DNA of 64,000 nucleotides. It comes from Kribbella antiqua (lineage in GTDB: Bacteria > Actinomycetota > Actinomycetes > Propionibacteriales > Kribbellaceae). This document shows positions 26,939-38,179 of this stretch, in pieces. Position 1 is the stretch's first letter. Each line of letters begins with the position of its first letter. The stretch spans positions 496,001 to 560,000 of the forward strand of contig NZ_SLWR01000001.1 in assembly GCF_004345665.1 (NCBI RefSeq), written 5' to 3'. The notes beneath the pieces were generated by a model. That model was not told the DNA's origin, made no database searches, and saw only the letters and a program-made list of their open reading frames with translations. Made by a program: the position numbers and the translations under genes.

Positions 26939-28396
26939 GGCTCCGGGGAGCGGCCCACGTTGGCCGGCGAACATGTCGGCTACCGGGGTGACGGTCAGGT
27001 AAAGGTTTTGGCCGGCTGGTACGTCGACCGCGATCGCCGGGAGCTCGATCGTACGGCGGGCGCCCTTCACCACCCGCTCCTCGCGCAGCGGCATGGTGTT
27101 GTTCTGGACCACCTTTGCTGTCAGTGCGTTCCTGCCGACGCTCAGGGCGAAGAAGGCACCCGAGTCCGGCACCATGGTGTAGACCTTGGCATCGATGCGC
27201 GGTGTGCCCGCGATGGTGATCGGGCCCTTGGCGATCTTCAGGTTGATGGGTAGGCCGGCGCCGGTCGGGGTCAGGATCTTGCCGAGCCGGTAGCGCTGGT
27301 TCGGCTGGAGGCTCTGTTGCGTCAGGCAACGACCTCCGGCGGTGGCGAGGTGGTAGCCGCCGGCGAAGTCGTCCTTGGCGCCGAGCAGCCTCGATGCCAT
27401 GAACCGCAGCTCCAGGCCGGCGAAGTTCGAGCTGCCGAGCGCGATCGAGCACGGATCACCAGCGGTCGCGAAACCGGGCGGCAGCACGCTCGGCAGCGTG
27501 TGGCCGCCGTTGTACCCGACGAAGACCGATCGCTTGCGAGCCTGAGATGTCAGCGCGTGATCGAAGTTCGCCAGCCCCTGGTTGAGGTTGAAGAGGTTGT
27601 CCGAGATGCCTTGACCGAACAGCACCGGGATGTCGAGCTTGCGTCCCTGACTCACATGCCAGGCCGGACCGTTGTGAGCGAAGAAGGCATCCAGCGCCCG
27701 CCCGGCCTTCCCCATCGGCCACGCGCCGGTAGCGATCAGCGCGACGAACGCCGCCGACACCGCCGGCGGGAGGTTCTTTCCACCACCGGCGTACAGCAAC
27801 GACAGCCACATCGTCCGAGCCGCCTCGTCCGGAGCCAGGCTCTGCTTGAGGTCCCACCAAGTGACTTCGGGAGCGAGCGCATCGAACCGGGTCCGGCCGC
27901 TGTCCCGCAGCTCGGTGAACGCCCCGGCGAATTGGTATCCACCCCCGTACGATCCGCCGATCGCGCCGATCAGCGGGTCACGCGGTCGTTGCTTCGTCAC
28001 CCAATCGAGCCCGGCGACGAGGTCGACGAGCTTGATCACGTCGCGGCCCTCGTAGTCCGGGTTCATCACGTGCGCAACACCGGTGCTCTCGCCGAAACTG
28101 CGCTGATCGAAGCTCAGTACGCCGAAGCCGGCATCGAGCCAGGGCTTGAACGCGGCCGGATCCTTCGTCCGGCTGCCACCCCAGCCGTGGCTGTGGAAGA
28201 TCAGCGGCACGGTGTGAGTAGCCGATGCGCCAGCGGGTTTGAACAACGAGTAGCAGATCCGGACCGGCGTCGTCGTACCAGGCTCGGGCACCGAGGCGAC
28301 ACAACCATCGGTGGCGGCGTACGCCGGCGTGGCGGCGACCAGGGAGGAGGCCAGCAAAGCGAGGAGGCACACCAGTGAGACCACACGACGACGCAT
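26894..28396 (-). CDS. Secreted alpha/beta hydrolase, CocE/X-Pro dipeptidyl-peptidase (S15) type
   Basis: 500 residues. A Sec signal peptide (RRRVVSLVCLLALLASSLVA...TPAYA, cleavage near residue 27) precedes a catalytic domain. That domain has IFHSHGWGGS (oxyanion loop), FGVLSFDQRSFGES, the nucleophile elbow GAIGGSYGGGYQ, the candidate acid in FGQGISDNLFN and the candidate base His in GYNGGHTLPS. After about residue 360 comes a beta-rich C-terminal part like the jelly-roll of CocE/S15 enzymes. Probably an extracellular peptidase or esterase. Start ATG with GGGAG upstream; a TAGCGT -10 candidate lies at 28434. Confidence 0.88.
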   Translation of the reverse strand: MRRRVVSLVCLLALLASSLVAATPAYAATDGCVASVPEPGTTTPVRICYSLFKPAGASATHTVPLIFHSHGWGGSRTKDPAAFKPWLDAGFGVLSFDQRSFGESTGVAHVMNPDYEGRDVIKLVDLVAGLDWVTKQRPRDPLIGAIGGSYGGGYQFAGAFTELRDSGRTRFDALAPEVTWWDLKQSLAPDEAARTMWLSLLYAGGGKNLPPAVSAAFVALIATGAWPMGKAGRALDAFFAHNGPAWHVSQGRKLDIPVLFGQGISDNLFNLNQGLANFDHALTSQARKRSVFVGYNGGHTLPSVLPPGFATAGDPCSIALGSSNFAGLELRFMASRLLGAKDDFAGGYHLATAGGRCLTQQSLQPNQRYRLGKILTPTGAGLPINLKIAKGPITIAGTPRIDAKVYTMVPDSGAFFALSVGRNALTAKVVQNNTMPLREERVVKGARRTIELPAIAVDVPAGQNLYLTVTPVADMFAGQRGPLPGALLLKGGTLSIHRAP

Positions 28397-28433
28397 CAGT
28401 CACTCCCAGCGATCGACAGATCCCGCTCCGCAC

Positions 28434-28439
28434 ACGCTA
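28434..28439 (-). promoter_or_regulatory. Candidate -10 element of the secreted hydrolase gene
   Basis: TAGCGT on the minus strand, 37 bases before the ATG at 28396. The leader contains the GGGAGTGACTG ribosome-binding region. The remaining ~95 bases of this divergent gap show no further structure that I can support. Confidence 0.35.
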
Positions 28440-28534
28440 AACGACGGCGGCCGCGCAGGCCAGATCCCGGCGGCTGCCCAAGATCTGCGCTGTCGGCGAA
28501 CCGCGCGTACAAACCGGTCCGGCACTGCGAAACT

Positions 28535-30448
28535 ATGCGCGTGCATATCGCGATCGAGATCGTGGCCCTCGTCGCCGTGGTCGCGGCTGGAGCCGCATTC
28601 GCCGGGCGATTCGGGCTCCCGGCTCCCCTCTTGCTCGTCGTGGTCGGGATCGCCGCGTCGTACCTGCCCTTCGTCCCCCGGGTCGAGCTCGAACCCGAAG
28701 TCGTGCTGGTCGGCTTCCTGCCACCGCTGCTCTATTCGGCGGCGATCAAAACCAGCCTGGTCGACTTCACCAGACATCGCCGATCCATCGGCCTCCTCTC
28801 GGTCGCCCTGGTCGTGTTCACCGCGGCCGGCGTCGGCCTGGTCGCCTACTGGCTGCTCGGTGTGATGGCCGAGGCTCAGGGCCATGAGCCACTCCCGCTG
28901 TGGGCGGCCTTTGCCATCGGAGCTGTCGTCGCGCCTCCCGACGCCGTCGCCGCCACCGCGGTCGCCAAGCGGGTAGGACTCCCCCGCCGCCTGGTCACGA
29001 TCCTCGAGGGCGAGAGCCTGATGAACGACGCGACCGCCCTGGTGTGCCTGCGGACGGCCATCGCCGCCGCGGCGGTCGCACCCACGGTGCTGCATGTTGG
29101 CCTGGATTTCCTTCGTGCGGCGGGTGGGGGTGTCGCCGTCGGCTTGATCGTGGCCATCGTGCTGGCCAAGATCCGGCGCCGGTTCACCGACCCCGTCCTC
29201 GACACCACGCTCAGCCTGACCGCGCCGTTCATCGCCTACATCGCGGCGGAGAACCACTACGTCCACGCCTCCGGTGTGCTGTCCGTCGTCGTCGCCGGCC
29301 TGCTGCTCGGCCACAAGGCGCCGGTCATCCAGTCGGCGAAGTCGCGGATCTCGGAGCGGACCAACTGGCGCACGTTCCAGTTCCTGCTGGAGAACGCGGT
29401 CTTCCTGCTGATCGGTTTGCAGACCCGGTGGATCCTCGACGACCTCGCGGAGAGCCCGCTGCCGGGCTGGCTGATCGCGCTGGCCACGGTCGCGGTCTTC
29501 GTGGCCGTCATCCTCCTCCGGCCGATCTGGATCATCCCGAGTACGTTCTTGTCGCGACGGATCCTGGGGCAGTCACGACCAGGGCCAGTGTCCTGGCAGG
29601 GCCTTGTCGTGGTCTCGTGGGCGGGTATGCGCGGCGTGGTGACGCTGGCGGCCGTCTTCACGCTGCCCGAGGACACGCCACATCGCGAAGTACTGGTCTT
29701 CATCGCCCTGACCGTCACCGCGGGCACCCTGCTGGTTCAGGGCTCGACCCTCCCCTGGCTGGTACGACGTCTGCGCTTGCCCGGCCCGGATCCGGCGGAG
29801 GACGCGTTGCAGGCGGCCGCCGTACTGCAGGGAGCACATCGGGCGGCGGAGGAGCGGCTGGCGGAGATCCTGACGCCGAACGACCCGCCGGATGTGGTGG
29901 CGCTGCTGCGGCAGCGCGGCGACTCACGAGCTCAGGCTGCGTGGGAGCGGCTCGGCCGGCCCGAGACCGAGTACGAGACGCCGAGCGAGGCCTATCGCCG
30001 GTTGCGGATGGAGATGCTGTCGGCCGAGCGTGCGCACATCCTGAAGATCCGGGACGACGGTCTGGTCGCCGACGAGGTGCTGCAACGCGCGCAGTACACC
30101 CTCGACATCGAGGAGTCCATGCTGGACCGGGCCGAAGCCGACGACGTCGGTGGTCAGAACGAGGACCTGCGGATACCGCCACCACCGGGTGGGGCGTGCA
30201 AGCACCTGGAGGACGCCCCGCTCGTGCGGATACCGAACACACCGGAAGGTTGTGAAGAGTGCCTGGCCGAGGGCGGCACCTGGGTGCACCTGCGTCTCTG
30301 CCTGGGCTGCGGGCACGTCGGCTGCTGTGACTCGTCGGTGATGAAGCACGCCAGCAAGCACTACGACTCCACCCACCACCCGGTGATGCGGAGCTTCGAG
30401 CCGGGCGAGAACTGGCGCTGGTGCTTCGAGGACGAGAAGCTGGGCTGA
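28535..30448 (+). CDS. Na+/H+ antiporter (CPA1/NhaP type) fused to a UBP-type zinc finger
   Basis: 637 residues. The first ~430 form a CPA1 monovalent cation/proton antiporter: helices from residue 3, the LEPEVVLVGFLPPLLYSAAI motif, AVVAPPDAVAATAVA with the exchange-site acidic residue, ILEGESLMNDATALV, and VVSWAGMRGVVTLA. A cytosolic helical region follows (430-550). Residues ~555-637 form a UBP/HUBP-type zinc finger: CKHL, CEECL, CLGCGHVGCC, then a row of His (MKHASKHYDSTHHPVMR) and ENWRWCFED. In eukaryotes this finger binds free ubiquitin C-termini. Its bacterial role is unclear; it may be a regulatory or metal-sensing domain. The HIT gene starts 3 bases later. Confidence 0.92.
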   Translation: MRVHIAIEIVALVAVVAAGAAFAGRFGLPAPLLLVVVGIAASYLPFVPRVELEPEVVLVGFLPPLLYSAAIKTSLVDFTRHRRSIGLLSVALVVFTAAGVGLVAYWLLGVMAEAQGHEPLPLWAAFAIGAVVAPPDAVAATAVAKRVGLPRRLVTILEGESLMNDATALVCLRTAIAAAAVAPTVLHVGLDFLRAAGGGVAVGLIVAIVLAKIRRRFTDPVLDTTLSLTAPFIAYIAAENHYVHASGVLSVVVAGLLLGHKAPVIQSAKSRISERTNWRTFQFLLENAVFLLIGLQTRWILDDLAESPLPGWLIALATVAVFVAVILLRPIWIIPSTFLSRRILGQSRPGPVSWQGLVVVSWAGMRGVVTLAAVFTLPEDTPHREVLVFIALTVTAGTLLVQGSTLPWLVRRLRLPGPDPAEDALQAAAVLQGAHRAAEERLAEILTPNDPPDVVALLRQRGDSRAQAAWERLGRPETEYETPSEAYRRLRMEMLSAERAHILKIRDDGLVADEVLQRAQYTLDIEESMLDRAEADDVGGQNEDLRIPPPPGGACKHLEDAPLVRIPNTPEGCEECLAEGGTWVHLRLCLGCGHVGCCDSSVMKHASKHYDSTHHPVMRSFEPGENWRWCFEDEKLG

Positions 30449-30451
30449 ATC

Positions 30452-30865
30452 ATGTCTGACTGCTTGTTCTGCTCGATCATCGCCGGGTCCACGCCGGCGC
30501 ACGTCGTACTGGAAACGCCTGAGGTGGTCGGGTTTCTCGACGTACGGCCGGTGTTCAAGGGACACACGCTGCTGGTGCCCCGGGAGCATGTGGCGACGCT
30601 GGTGGAGCTGCCGGACGAGTTGATGGTCCCGCTGTTCGGAGCAGCGCGGTCGCTGGCGGCCGCGGTGCGTACGGCGCTTGACGCGCAGGGCTCGTTCGTC
30701 GCGGTCAACAACGTGGTGTCGCAGTCCGTCCCCCATTTGCACATTCACGTCGTACCGCGAACGAAGGGGGACGGACTGCGAGGCTTCTTCTGGCCACGGA
30801 CGAAGTACGCCGACGACGCCGAGGCGGCCGAATACGCCGGGAAGCTACGCGCCGCGCTGGGTTAG
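30452..30865 (+). CDS. HIT family protein (nucleotidyl hydrolase)
   Basis: 137 residues. The histidine triad is HLHIHVV (His95, His97, His99). Cys4 and Cys7 in DCLFCSIIAG match the zinc-binding pair of many HINT-like proteins, and KGHTLLVPREHV is the other conserved strand. These enzymes cleave nucleoside phosphoramidates or dinucleotides. The ATG is 4 bases after the antiporter stop with no clear ribosome site, so translation is probably coupled. Its stop overlaps the convergent PhoD stop. Confidence 0.93.
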   Translation: MSDCLFCSIIAGSTPAHVVLETPEVVGFLDVRPVFKGHTLLVPREHVATLVELPDELMVPLFGAARSLAAAVRTALDAQGSFVAVNNVVSQSVPHLHIHVVPRTKGDGLRGFFWPRTKYADDAEAAEYAGKLRAALG

Positions 30866-32490
30866 GGGCGGGCGGTCTCCCACTCCACCGTGTTGTCTGC
30901 GGGAGCTGCCAAAGTGCGGGCCGCGACCGGCGGGTTGTCGTAGGTCAGGTTGAGACCGGGCTTGCGGTCCTCGATGGTGAAGGACGCGCGGGTGAAGACC
31001 TCGGCGTCCTTCGTCTGCACCGAGCGTACGGTCCGGAAGTCGGCTTGGAGCGACTCCTTGGTGATGGTCGTGTTCACGTAGCCCCGCAGGTTGTTCTGGA
31101 AGCGCAGGTGCGGATTCCAGGCGAACCACGGGTGCGAGCCGGTCGCCGAGTCGGCACCGTCACCGCCGGACGTGATCGACGAGCACACCAGCTCCGACCC
31201 CACCGTCGTCGACGTCGGGTCGTCGTAGTCCAGCTTCAGGTCCGACGCCCAGTGCGCGTGCACGTCACCCGTGAGTACGACGGGATTCCGTACGCGCGCG
31301 TCGACCCAACCCCGGGTGATCCGGTCGCGGGAGGCGACGTACCCGTCCCAGGCGTCCATCGACGTCGCCTTCAGCGGGCCCGAATTGTTGTCGCGCTGGG
31401 CGAAGAACACCTGCTGGCCGATGATGTCCCAGCGTGCCTCCGAGCGGCGGAACCCGTCGATCAGCCACTTCTCCTGCCGCTCACCGGTGAGGGACCGCTT
31501 CGGGTCGACCGCCGCCGGGCAGTCCTTGTAGCCGTCGCCGCAGCCCTGGTCGTCGCGGTACTGCCGGGTGTCGAGCATGTGGAAGGTTGCCAGCTCGCCC
31601 CACTTCACCCGCCGGAACAGCTGCATGTCGATCCCGCGCGGCTTCGACGACGCGCGCAGCGGCATGTTCTCGTAGTACGCCTGGAATGCGGCCGCCCGGC
31701 GGGCGAGGAAGCCGTCCTCGGGCTTCTCCGGCGTCTCGTTCGCCCAGTTGTTGTCGACCTCGTGGTCGTCCCAGACCACCAGCCACGGCGCCACCGCGTG
31801 CGCCGCCTGCAGATCCGGGTCGGTCTTGTACTGCGCGTGCCGCTGCCGGTACGACGCCAGGTCGGTGGTCTCGGGCCCGTCGTGATCGCGGACGTTCCCG
31901 CCCGGAGCGACGTACGCGCCCTTGGTGTACTCGTACTGGTAGTCGCCCAGGTGGAGCACGAGGTCGGGGTGGTCCTGAGCCAGCCGCCGGTACGCCGTGA
32001 ACCAGCCGTGCTCGAACTGGGAGCACGAGACGAACGACATGGCCAGCTCTCGTGGTGTGGTGCCACGGGCTGGAGCGGTCAGGGTCCGGCCGGTGCGGGA
32101 GACGTAGCCCTCGGCGCGGAAGCGGTAGTAGTACTCGCGGCCGGGCTGCAGACCCTGCACGGTGACGTGGATCGCGTGTGCATGCTCCGGGCGGGCGACG
32201 GCCACACCGGCCTTCACCACGTGGTGGAAGCGCTCATCGGTCGCCACCTGCCACTGGACGGCGTACGCGCGATTCGGCATGCCGCCGAGGCCGTTCGCGG
32301 CGACCGGGTCGACGGCGAGGCGGGTCCACAGCACGAACCCATCCGGCCACGGGTCGCCGCTGGCGATGCCGAGGGTGAACGGGTCCTGCCGAACCGGCGT
32401 CGCGGCGGTATTGGTCGAGTCGCTGAGGCCGGCGACAACCGCAGTGGAAGCCAGGCCAGCTTTCAGGACGGATCTACGGGAGGTCTCCAT
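30862..32490 (-). CDS. phoD: PhoD-like alkaline phosphatase/phosphodiesterase, Tat-exported
   Basis: 542 residues. The N-terminus METSRRSVLKAGLASTAVVA is a twin-arginine signal (SRRSVLK). A PhoD N-terminal Ig-like domain follows (FTLGIASGDPWPDGFVLWTR; LQPGREYYYRFRAEG). The metallophosphatase core has MSFVSCSQFEHGWFTAYR, LVLHLGDYQYEY, VVWDDHEVDNNWA and NPVVLTGDVHAHWASDL. These carry the Fe/Ca ligands and the Cys that binds iron in PhoD. Releases phosphate from mono- and diesters outside the cell. The start at 32490 is chosen for the Tat signal. It follows the HEAT-repeat gene by 67 bases on the same strand. Confidence 0.94.
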   Translation of the reverse strand: METSRRSVLKAGLASTAVVAGLSDSTNTAATPVRQDPFTLGIASGDPWPDGFVLWTRLAVDPVAANGLGGMPNRAYAVQWQVATDERFHHVVKAGVAVARPEHAHAIHVTVQGLQPGREYYYRFRAEGYVSRTGRTLTAPARGTTPRELAMSFVSCSQFEHGWFTAYRRLAQDHPDLVLHLGDYQYEYTKGAYVAPGGNVRDHDGPETTDLASYRQRHAQYKTDPDLQAAHAVAPWLVVWDDHEVDNNWANETPEKPEDGFLARRAAAFQAYYENMPLRASSKPRGIDMQLFRRVKWGELATFHMLDTRQYRDDQGCGDGYKDCPAAVDPKRSLTGERQEKWLIDGFRRSEARWDIIGQQVFFAQRDNNSGPLKATSMDAWDGYVASRDRITRGWVDARVRNPVVLTGDVHAHWASDLKLDYDDPTSTTVGSELVCSSITSGGDGADSATGSHPWFAWNPHLRFQNNLRGYVNTTITKESLQADFRTVRSVQTKDAEVFTRASFTIEDRKPGLNLTYDNPPVAARTLAAPADNTVEWETARP

Positions 32491-32557
32491 GCGCTGACCG
32501 TCCCCGTCAATAATGTGCGGATGCTGACGGCCGGATGGCCACTGGATGACATGAATA

Positions 32558-33127
32558 TCAGTCGAAGATGCGATCCAACCGCTTCTCCAAGCGGGCCAGG
32601 GCCTTCTCGGCCGCCACGCGAACCGTGAGATCGGGGTCGTCAGCCACCGCCTGGAGAGCTTCGGCATGCTCGGCTTCGCCTGCTGCACCCAGGGCTCGGG
32701 CCGCGGTGGCACGAACTCTGGGGAGCTCGTGCCCGAGGTCGGGGACCAGCGCGTCTGCGAGTTGGCCGAGCTCGCGCTGGGCGGTGACGCGGGCAACGTG
32801 TTCACGCACTCGCCAGGCCGGGTCGCCGGCGGCCGTCATCAGAGCGTCGACCGCGTCGTCACGCCAGACATAGAGGAAGGTCCGGGCAGCCCAGACCCGT
32901 GCCCAGTAGAAGTTGACCGGGTCGAGTTTCGCCCACCCACCGGCCGTCGGCCCCGTCAGCCACTTCAGCCTGTCCAACTCGGTGGTGAACGCCTCCTTCG
33001 CCGTCACGTCCCCCGTCAGCACGGCGATGGCAAAGTCGATCACCGCGTCCTCACCGTGCTTGGCGCAGGATCCGAGGACGATCTCGCGCGGATGCTCCCG
33101 CTCCCCCGACTCCTTGTACTTGGCCAT
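32558..33127 (-). CDS. HEAT-repeat protein
   Basis: 189 residues. The first 80 are unassigned (HPREIVLGSCAKHGEDAVID). The rest consists of HEAT/armadillo-like helical pairs: AVDALMTAAGDPAWRVREHV, QLADALVPDLGHELPRVRAT and ALQAVADDPDLTVRVAAEKA. Such repeats mediate protein contacts; partner unknown. ATG at 33127, chosen as the first Met before the conserved part, with TTTACT 6 bases upstream as a possible leaderless -10. Divergent from the frameshifted gene across 43 bases. Confidence 0.8.
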   Translation of the reverse strand: MAKYKESGEREHPREIVLGSCAKHGEDAVIDFAIAVLTGDVTAKEAFTTELDRLKWLTGPTAGGWAKLDPVNFYWARVWAARTFLYVWRDDAVDALMTAAGDPAWRVREHVARVTAQRELGQLADALVPDLGHELPRVRATAARALGAAGEAEHAEALQAVADDPDLTVRVAAEKALARLEKRLDRIFD

Positions 33128-33158
33128 GCCTTCAGTAAAGCCTGGACCACCGACACAA

Positions 33159-33164
33159 TACGAT
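33159..33164 (+). promoter_or_regulatory. -10 element for the frameshifted gene
   Basis: TACGAT, then 6 bases, then the ATG at 33171. It supports 33171 rather than the internal GTG at 33352 as the original start. Confidence 0.45.
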
Positions 33165-33170
33165 CCGCGG

Positions 33171-34146
33171 ATGGCTGTCTTGGACCGTTCGTCGGATGAG
33201 TACAGGCTCGTCGCCGGGCTGATCGAGTCGGCGTACCGCCAGGTCGGCGCGACCGAGTCCGGGCACTGGAACGGAGACATCGGCCTGCTGTCCGGCTTGA
33301 CGCGCAGCCGATCCGACGTCGACGGCACCATCCACCTGCACCAGCAGGCGGGTGATCGGTGCACTGATGCGGACGCAGGCTCCGCGGTGGTACGGCCTCG
33401 CCGCCCGCGACGCGGCGTACAACGTGGTCTACGAGGCCCTGCGACAAGCGAGCGACAACGAATCGTCACGAACGGGCGAGCTGCTCGACGCCGCGCTGCC
33501 ACCCGCGACACGCAGTCTCGACGACGCGCTGGCCTGGCGGCGAACCTACGAGATCACCGAAGCCGTCCTGGCCGACAACGGTATGGCGCACGTGTACTCC
33601 ACCGAGGCGCCGGACAGGCTCCGGGGCGGCCGGACGCCTCGCACGACGGCAGGGGCCGAGGCCGCGCGTGGGTTGGTCGACGGTCTTGCTGCCGCGAGCA
33701 CGCAAAGCCGCGGCGAGGTGTTCGACTCGTTGCTCAATCACCCCAAATCTCGACGGTGGGACCTCGCGTTTGCCATGGTGGCTCGCGAACACGGCCCCGC
33801 GCTGATGGCGAAACTCGCGAGCGAGCCGCACCTGTTCACGGAGGTGTCCAAGCGGGCGGACATCGAGTGGGGCCGACTGGACTCGGGTTGGCCGAGGCCC
33901 GGCTTCGAGGACGCGCCGGACTTCGGTTATGCCGTCGGTCGCGACACGGCGAGGCTGCTGAGCAGATCGGCGTCGTACCTGGCCGGGCAGGAGGCGCGCA
34001 CCGTCAGCCGGGAGCTGACTCCGCAGAAGGTCTTCGGCGGTCAGGCGCCCTTCACCTCCGTGCAGGCGCCTCCGTCCCCACCTGACGTCTCCACCGCGCC
34101 CGGACAGTCACCGGGAACCGAGCGGCACAAGCCTCAGGAAAAGTAG
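33171..34146 (+). pseudogene. Hypothetical protein with a +1 frameshift near 33348-33352
   Basis: The N-terminal part (33171 onward: MAVLDRSSDEYRLVAGLIES to GTIHLHQQAG) reads in one frame. From ~33352 the coding signal moves to the next frame (VIGALMRTQAPRWYGLAARD to the stop at 34146). In that second frame stops at ~33220 and 33298 rule out an upstream start. Removing one G from the GGG at 33350-33352 joins the halves smoothly as HLHQQAVIGALM. The joined product would be ~324 residues, soluble, with a Pro-rich tail; no known family. Either a sequencing error, a real mutation, or two pieces with the second starting at GTG 33352 (264 residues). A strong terminator follows. Confidence 0.6.
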
Positions 34147-34180
34147 AAGGCGCCGTCCGGGCTGGACGGCGCCTTCTCTA
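34146..34180. terminator. Bidirectional terminator between the frameshifted gene and acnA
   Basis: A 13-bp perfect stem, GAAGGCGCCGTCC (34146-34158) with GGACGGCGCCTTC (34164-34176), loop of 5 bases, followed by TCTA. It overlaps the last base of the plus-strand stop and lies 11 bases before the acnA stop, so it can serve both. Confidence 0.8.
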
Positions 34181-34190
34181 GGGCGTCTTG

Positions 34191-36968
<2,778 letters not shown>

Positions 36969-37064
36969 CAGCCTGCTCCTCTATCCGGTCCTGTTCGCTG
37001 TGCCCATCCTGCCGAGCCCACCGCCCGGCCGCGAGGTCAGGTTCCCCTAACCCGCCCCAAACTC

Positions 37065-37078
37065 TCTCGACATCAAGA
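37065..37078. promoter_or_regulatory. Palindromic operator candidate upstream of acnA (TamR-like)
   Basis: TCTCGACATCAAGA is an imperfect dyad (TCT-GA--TC-AGA symmetric at 10 of 14 positions), ~97 bases before the acnA ATG. From memory, the MarR-family regulator TamR of Streptomyces binds a similar TCTTGA..TCAAGA-type site before its aconitase gene; the match is suggestive only. CGACATC recurs 15 bases further at 37083-37089. Confidence 0.4.
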
Positions 37079-37145
37079 TACACGACATCGAGCCACCTCA
37101 GCACCCCAACTCCGAACCTGTGGACAACTCCCCAGCCACCCGGCC

Positions 37146-37218
37146 AAGTCGGAACAGCGCTGGAGATATTCCGACTTACGAGGTCTAAGCCGGAATTTCT
37201 CGCTCGGTGTTCCGAGTT
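37146..37218. repeat. Two copies of the inverted repeat CGGAA-N14-TTCCG
   Basis: Copy 1 has arms AAGTCGGAA (37146-37154) and TTCCGACTT (37169-37177), perfectly complementary over 9 bp. Copy 2 has CGGAA (37191-37195) and TTCCG (37210-37214). Both spacers are exactly 14 bases with unrelated sequence, and the copies are 41 bp apart, about four helical turns. They lie between the luciferase-like gene stop and the acnA promoter, in an otherwise unexplained part of the 265-bp gap. Confidence 0.55.
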
Positions 37219-37233
37219 GGCGAGCGAAGCTGC

Positions 37234-38166
37234 TCAGGAGACCTGTGGGAGGACTTCGGCGGCGATCAGGTCGAGGTGGTTGAGGTCTTGGAGGTCCATG
37301 ATTTGGACGTATTGGCGGGTGGAGCCGATGGTGGCGAATTGGCCTAGGCGGTCGACGACCTCGGCGGGGGTGCCGGCGATGGAGTTTTGCTTGAGGTCTT
37401 CGACGTCGCGGCCGATGGCGGCGGCGCGTTGCTTGACCTCGGCGTCGTCCTTGCCGACCACGACGGTGTGGGCGGTGGACAGGGCCAGCGTCTTCGGGTC
37501 GCGGCCGATCGCGTCGCAGGCTGCCTGGACGCGCTTGAAGAGGGTTTCGGTCACCTCGACCGAGCGGAAGCCGGCGTTGAACTCGGCCGCGTGCTTCGCC
37601 GCCAGCTCCGGCGTCCGCTTCTTGCCCGCACCACCGACGATGATCGGCGGATGCGGCTGCTGGACCGGCTTTGGCAGGGCCGGCGAGTCGCTGATCTGGT
37701 AGTGCTCGCCGTCGAAGTTGTACTTCTCCCCCACCGGCGTGTCCCACAGCCCGGTGATCAGCTCGAGCTGCTCGGTCAGCAGGTCGAACCGCCCCGGCGT
37801 GTCCGGGAACTCCAGCCCGTACGCCTTGTGCTCCGCCTCGAACCAGCCCGCACCCAGCCCGAGCTCCGCCCGGCCGCCGCTCATCTGGTCCACCTGGGCG
37901 ACGCTGATCGCGAGTACGCCGGGATTGCGGAACGTCGCCGAGCTCACCAGCGTCCCGAGCTTGATCCGCTTGGTCTCGCGGGCCAGGCCGGCCAGGGTGA
38001 TCCAGGAGTCGGTCGGGCCGGGGAGGCCGTCGTTCGGGCCCATGACGAGGTAGTGGTCCGACCGGAAGAACGCGTCGAAGCCGTTCTCCTCGGTCTTCCG
38101 GGCGACGGCGAGCAGGTCGTCGTACGAGGCACCTTGCTGGGGTTCGGTGAAGATCCTGAGAAGCAT
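37234..38166 (-). CDS. LLM class (probably F420-dependent) oxidoreductase
   Basis: 310 residues of the luciferase-like monooxygenase superfamily with a TIM barrel: LLRIFTEPQQGASYDDLLAV, GFDAFFRSDHYLVMG, WITLAGLARETKRIKLGTLV, FRNPGVLAISVAQVDQMSGG, RAELGLGAGWFEAEH and PHPPIIVGGAGKKRTPELAA. The pattern matches actinobacterial F420-dependent members, but the cofactor cannot be proven by sequence alone; substrate unknown. Start ATG at 38166 is placed by a TAGCGT hexamer 7 bases upstream; an in-frame GTG at 38175 overlaps that hexamer. Its 5' end lies 10 bases past the stop of the large proline-rich gene. Confidence 0.9.
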   Translation of the reverse strand: MLLRIFTEPQQGASYDDLLAVARKTEENGFDAFFRSDHYLVMGPNDGLPGPTDSWITLAGLARETKRIKLGTLVSSATFRNPGVLAISVAQVDQMSGGRAELGLGAGWFEAEHKAYGLEFPDTPGRFDLLTEQLELITGLWDTPVGEKYNFDGEHYQISDSPALPKPVQQPHPPIIVGGAGKKRTPELAAKHAAEFNAGFRSVEVTETLFKRVQAACDAIGRDPKTLALSTAHTVVVGKDDAEVKQRAAAIGRDVEDLKQNSIAGTPAEVVDRLGQFATIGSTRQYVQIMDLQDLNHLDLIAAEVLPQVS

Positions 38167-38173
38167 GCGGCCC

Positions 38174-38179
38174 ACGCTA
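38174..38179 (-). promoter_or_regulatory. -10 element for the leaderless LLM oxidoreductase gene
   Basis: TAGCGT on the minus strand, 7 bases before the ATG at 38166. It overlaps the stop region of the upstream gene (stop at 38177). Confidence 0.45.

Noticed and set aside
36969..37233. Small RNA or riboswitch upstream of acnA
   Set aside because: Inverted repeats are long-spaced and lack a terminator or known aptamer elements; operators fit better, but this is not excluded.
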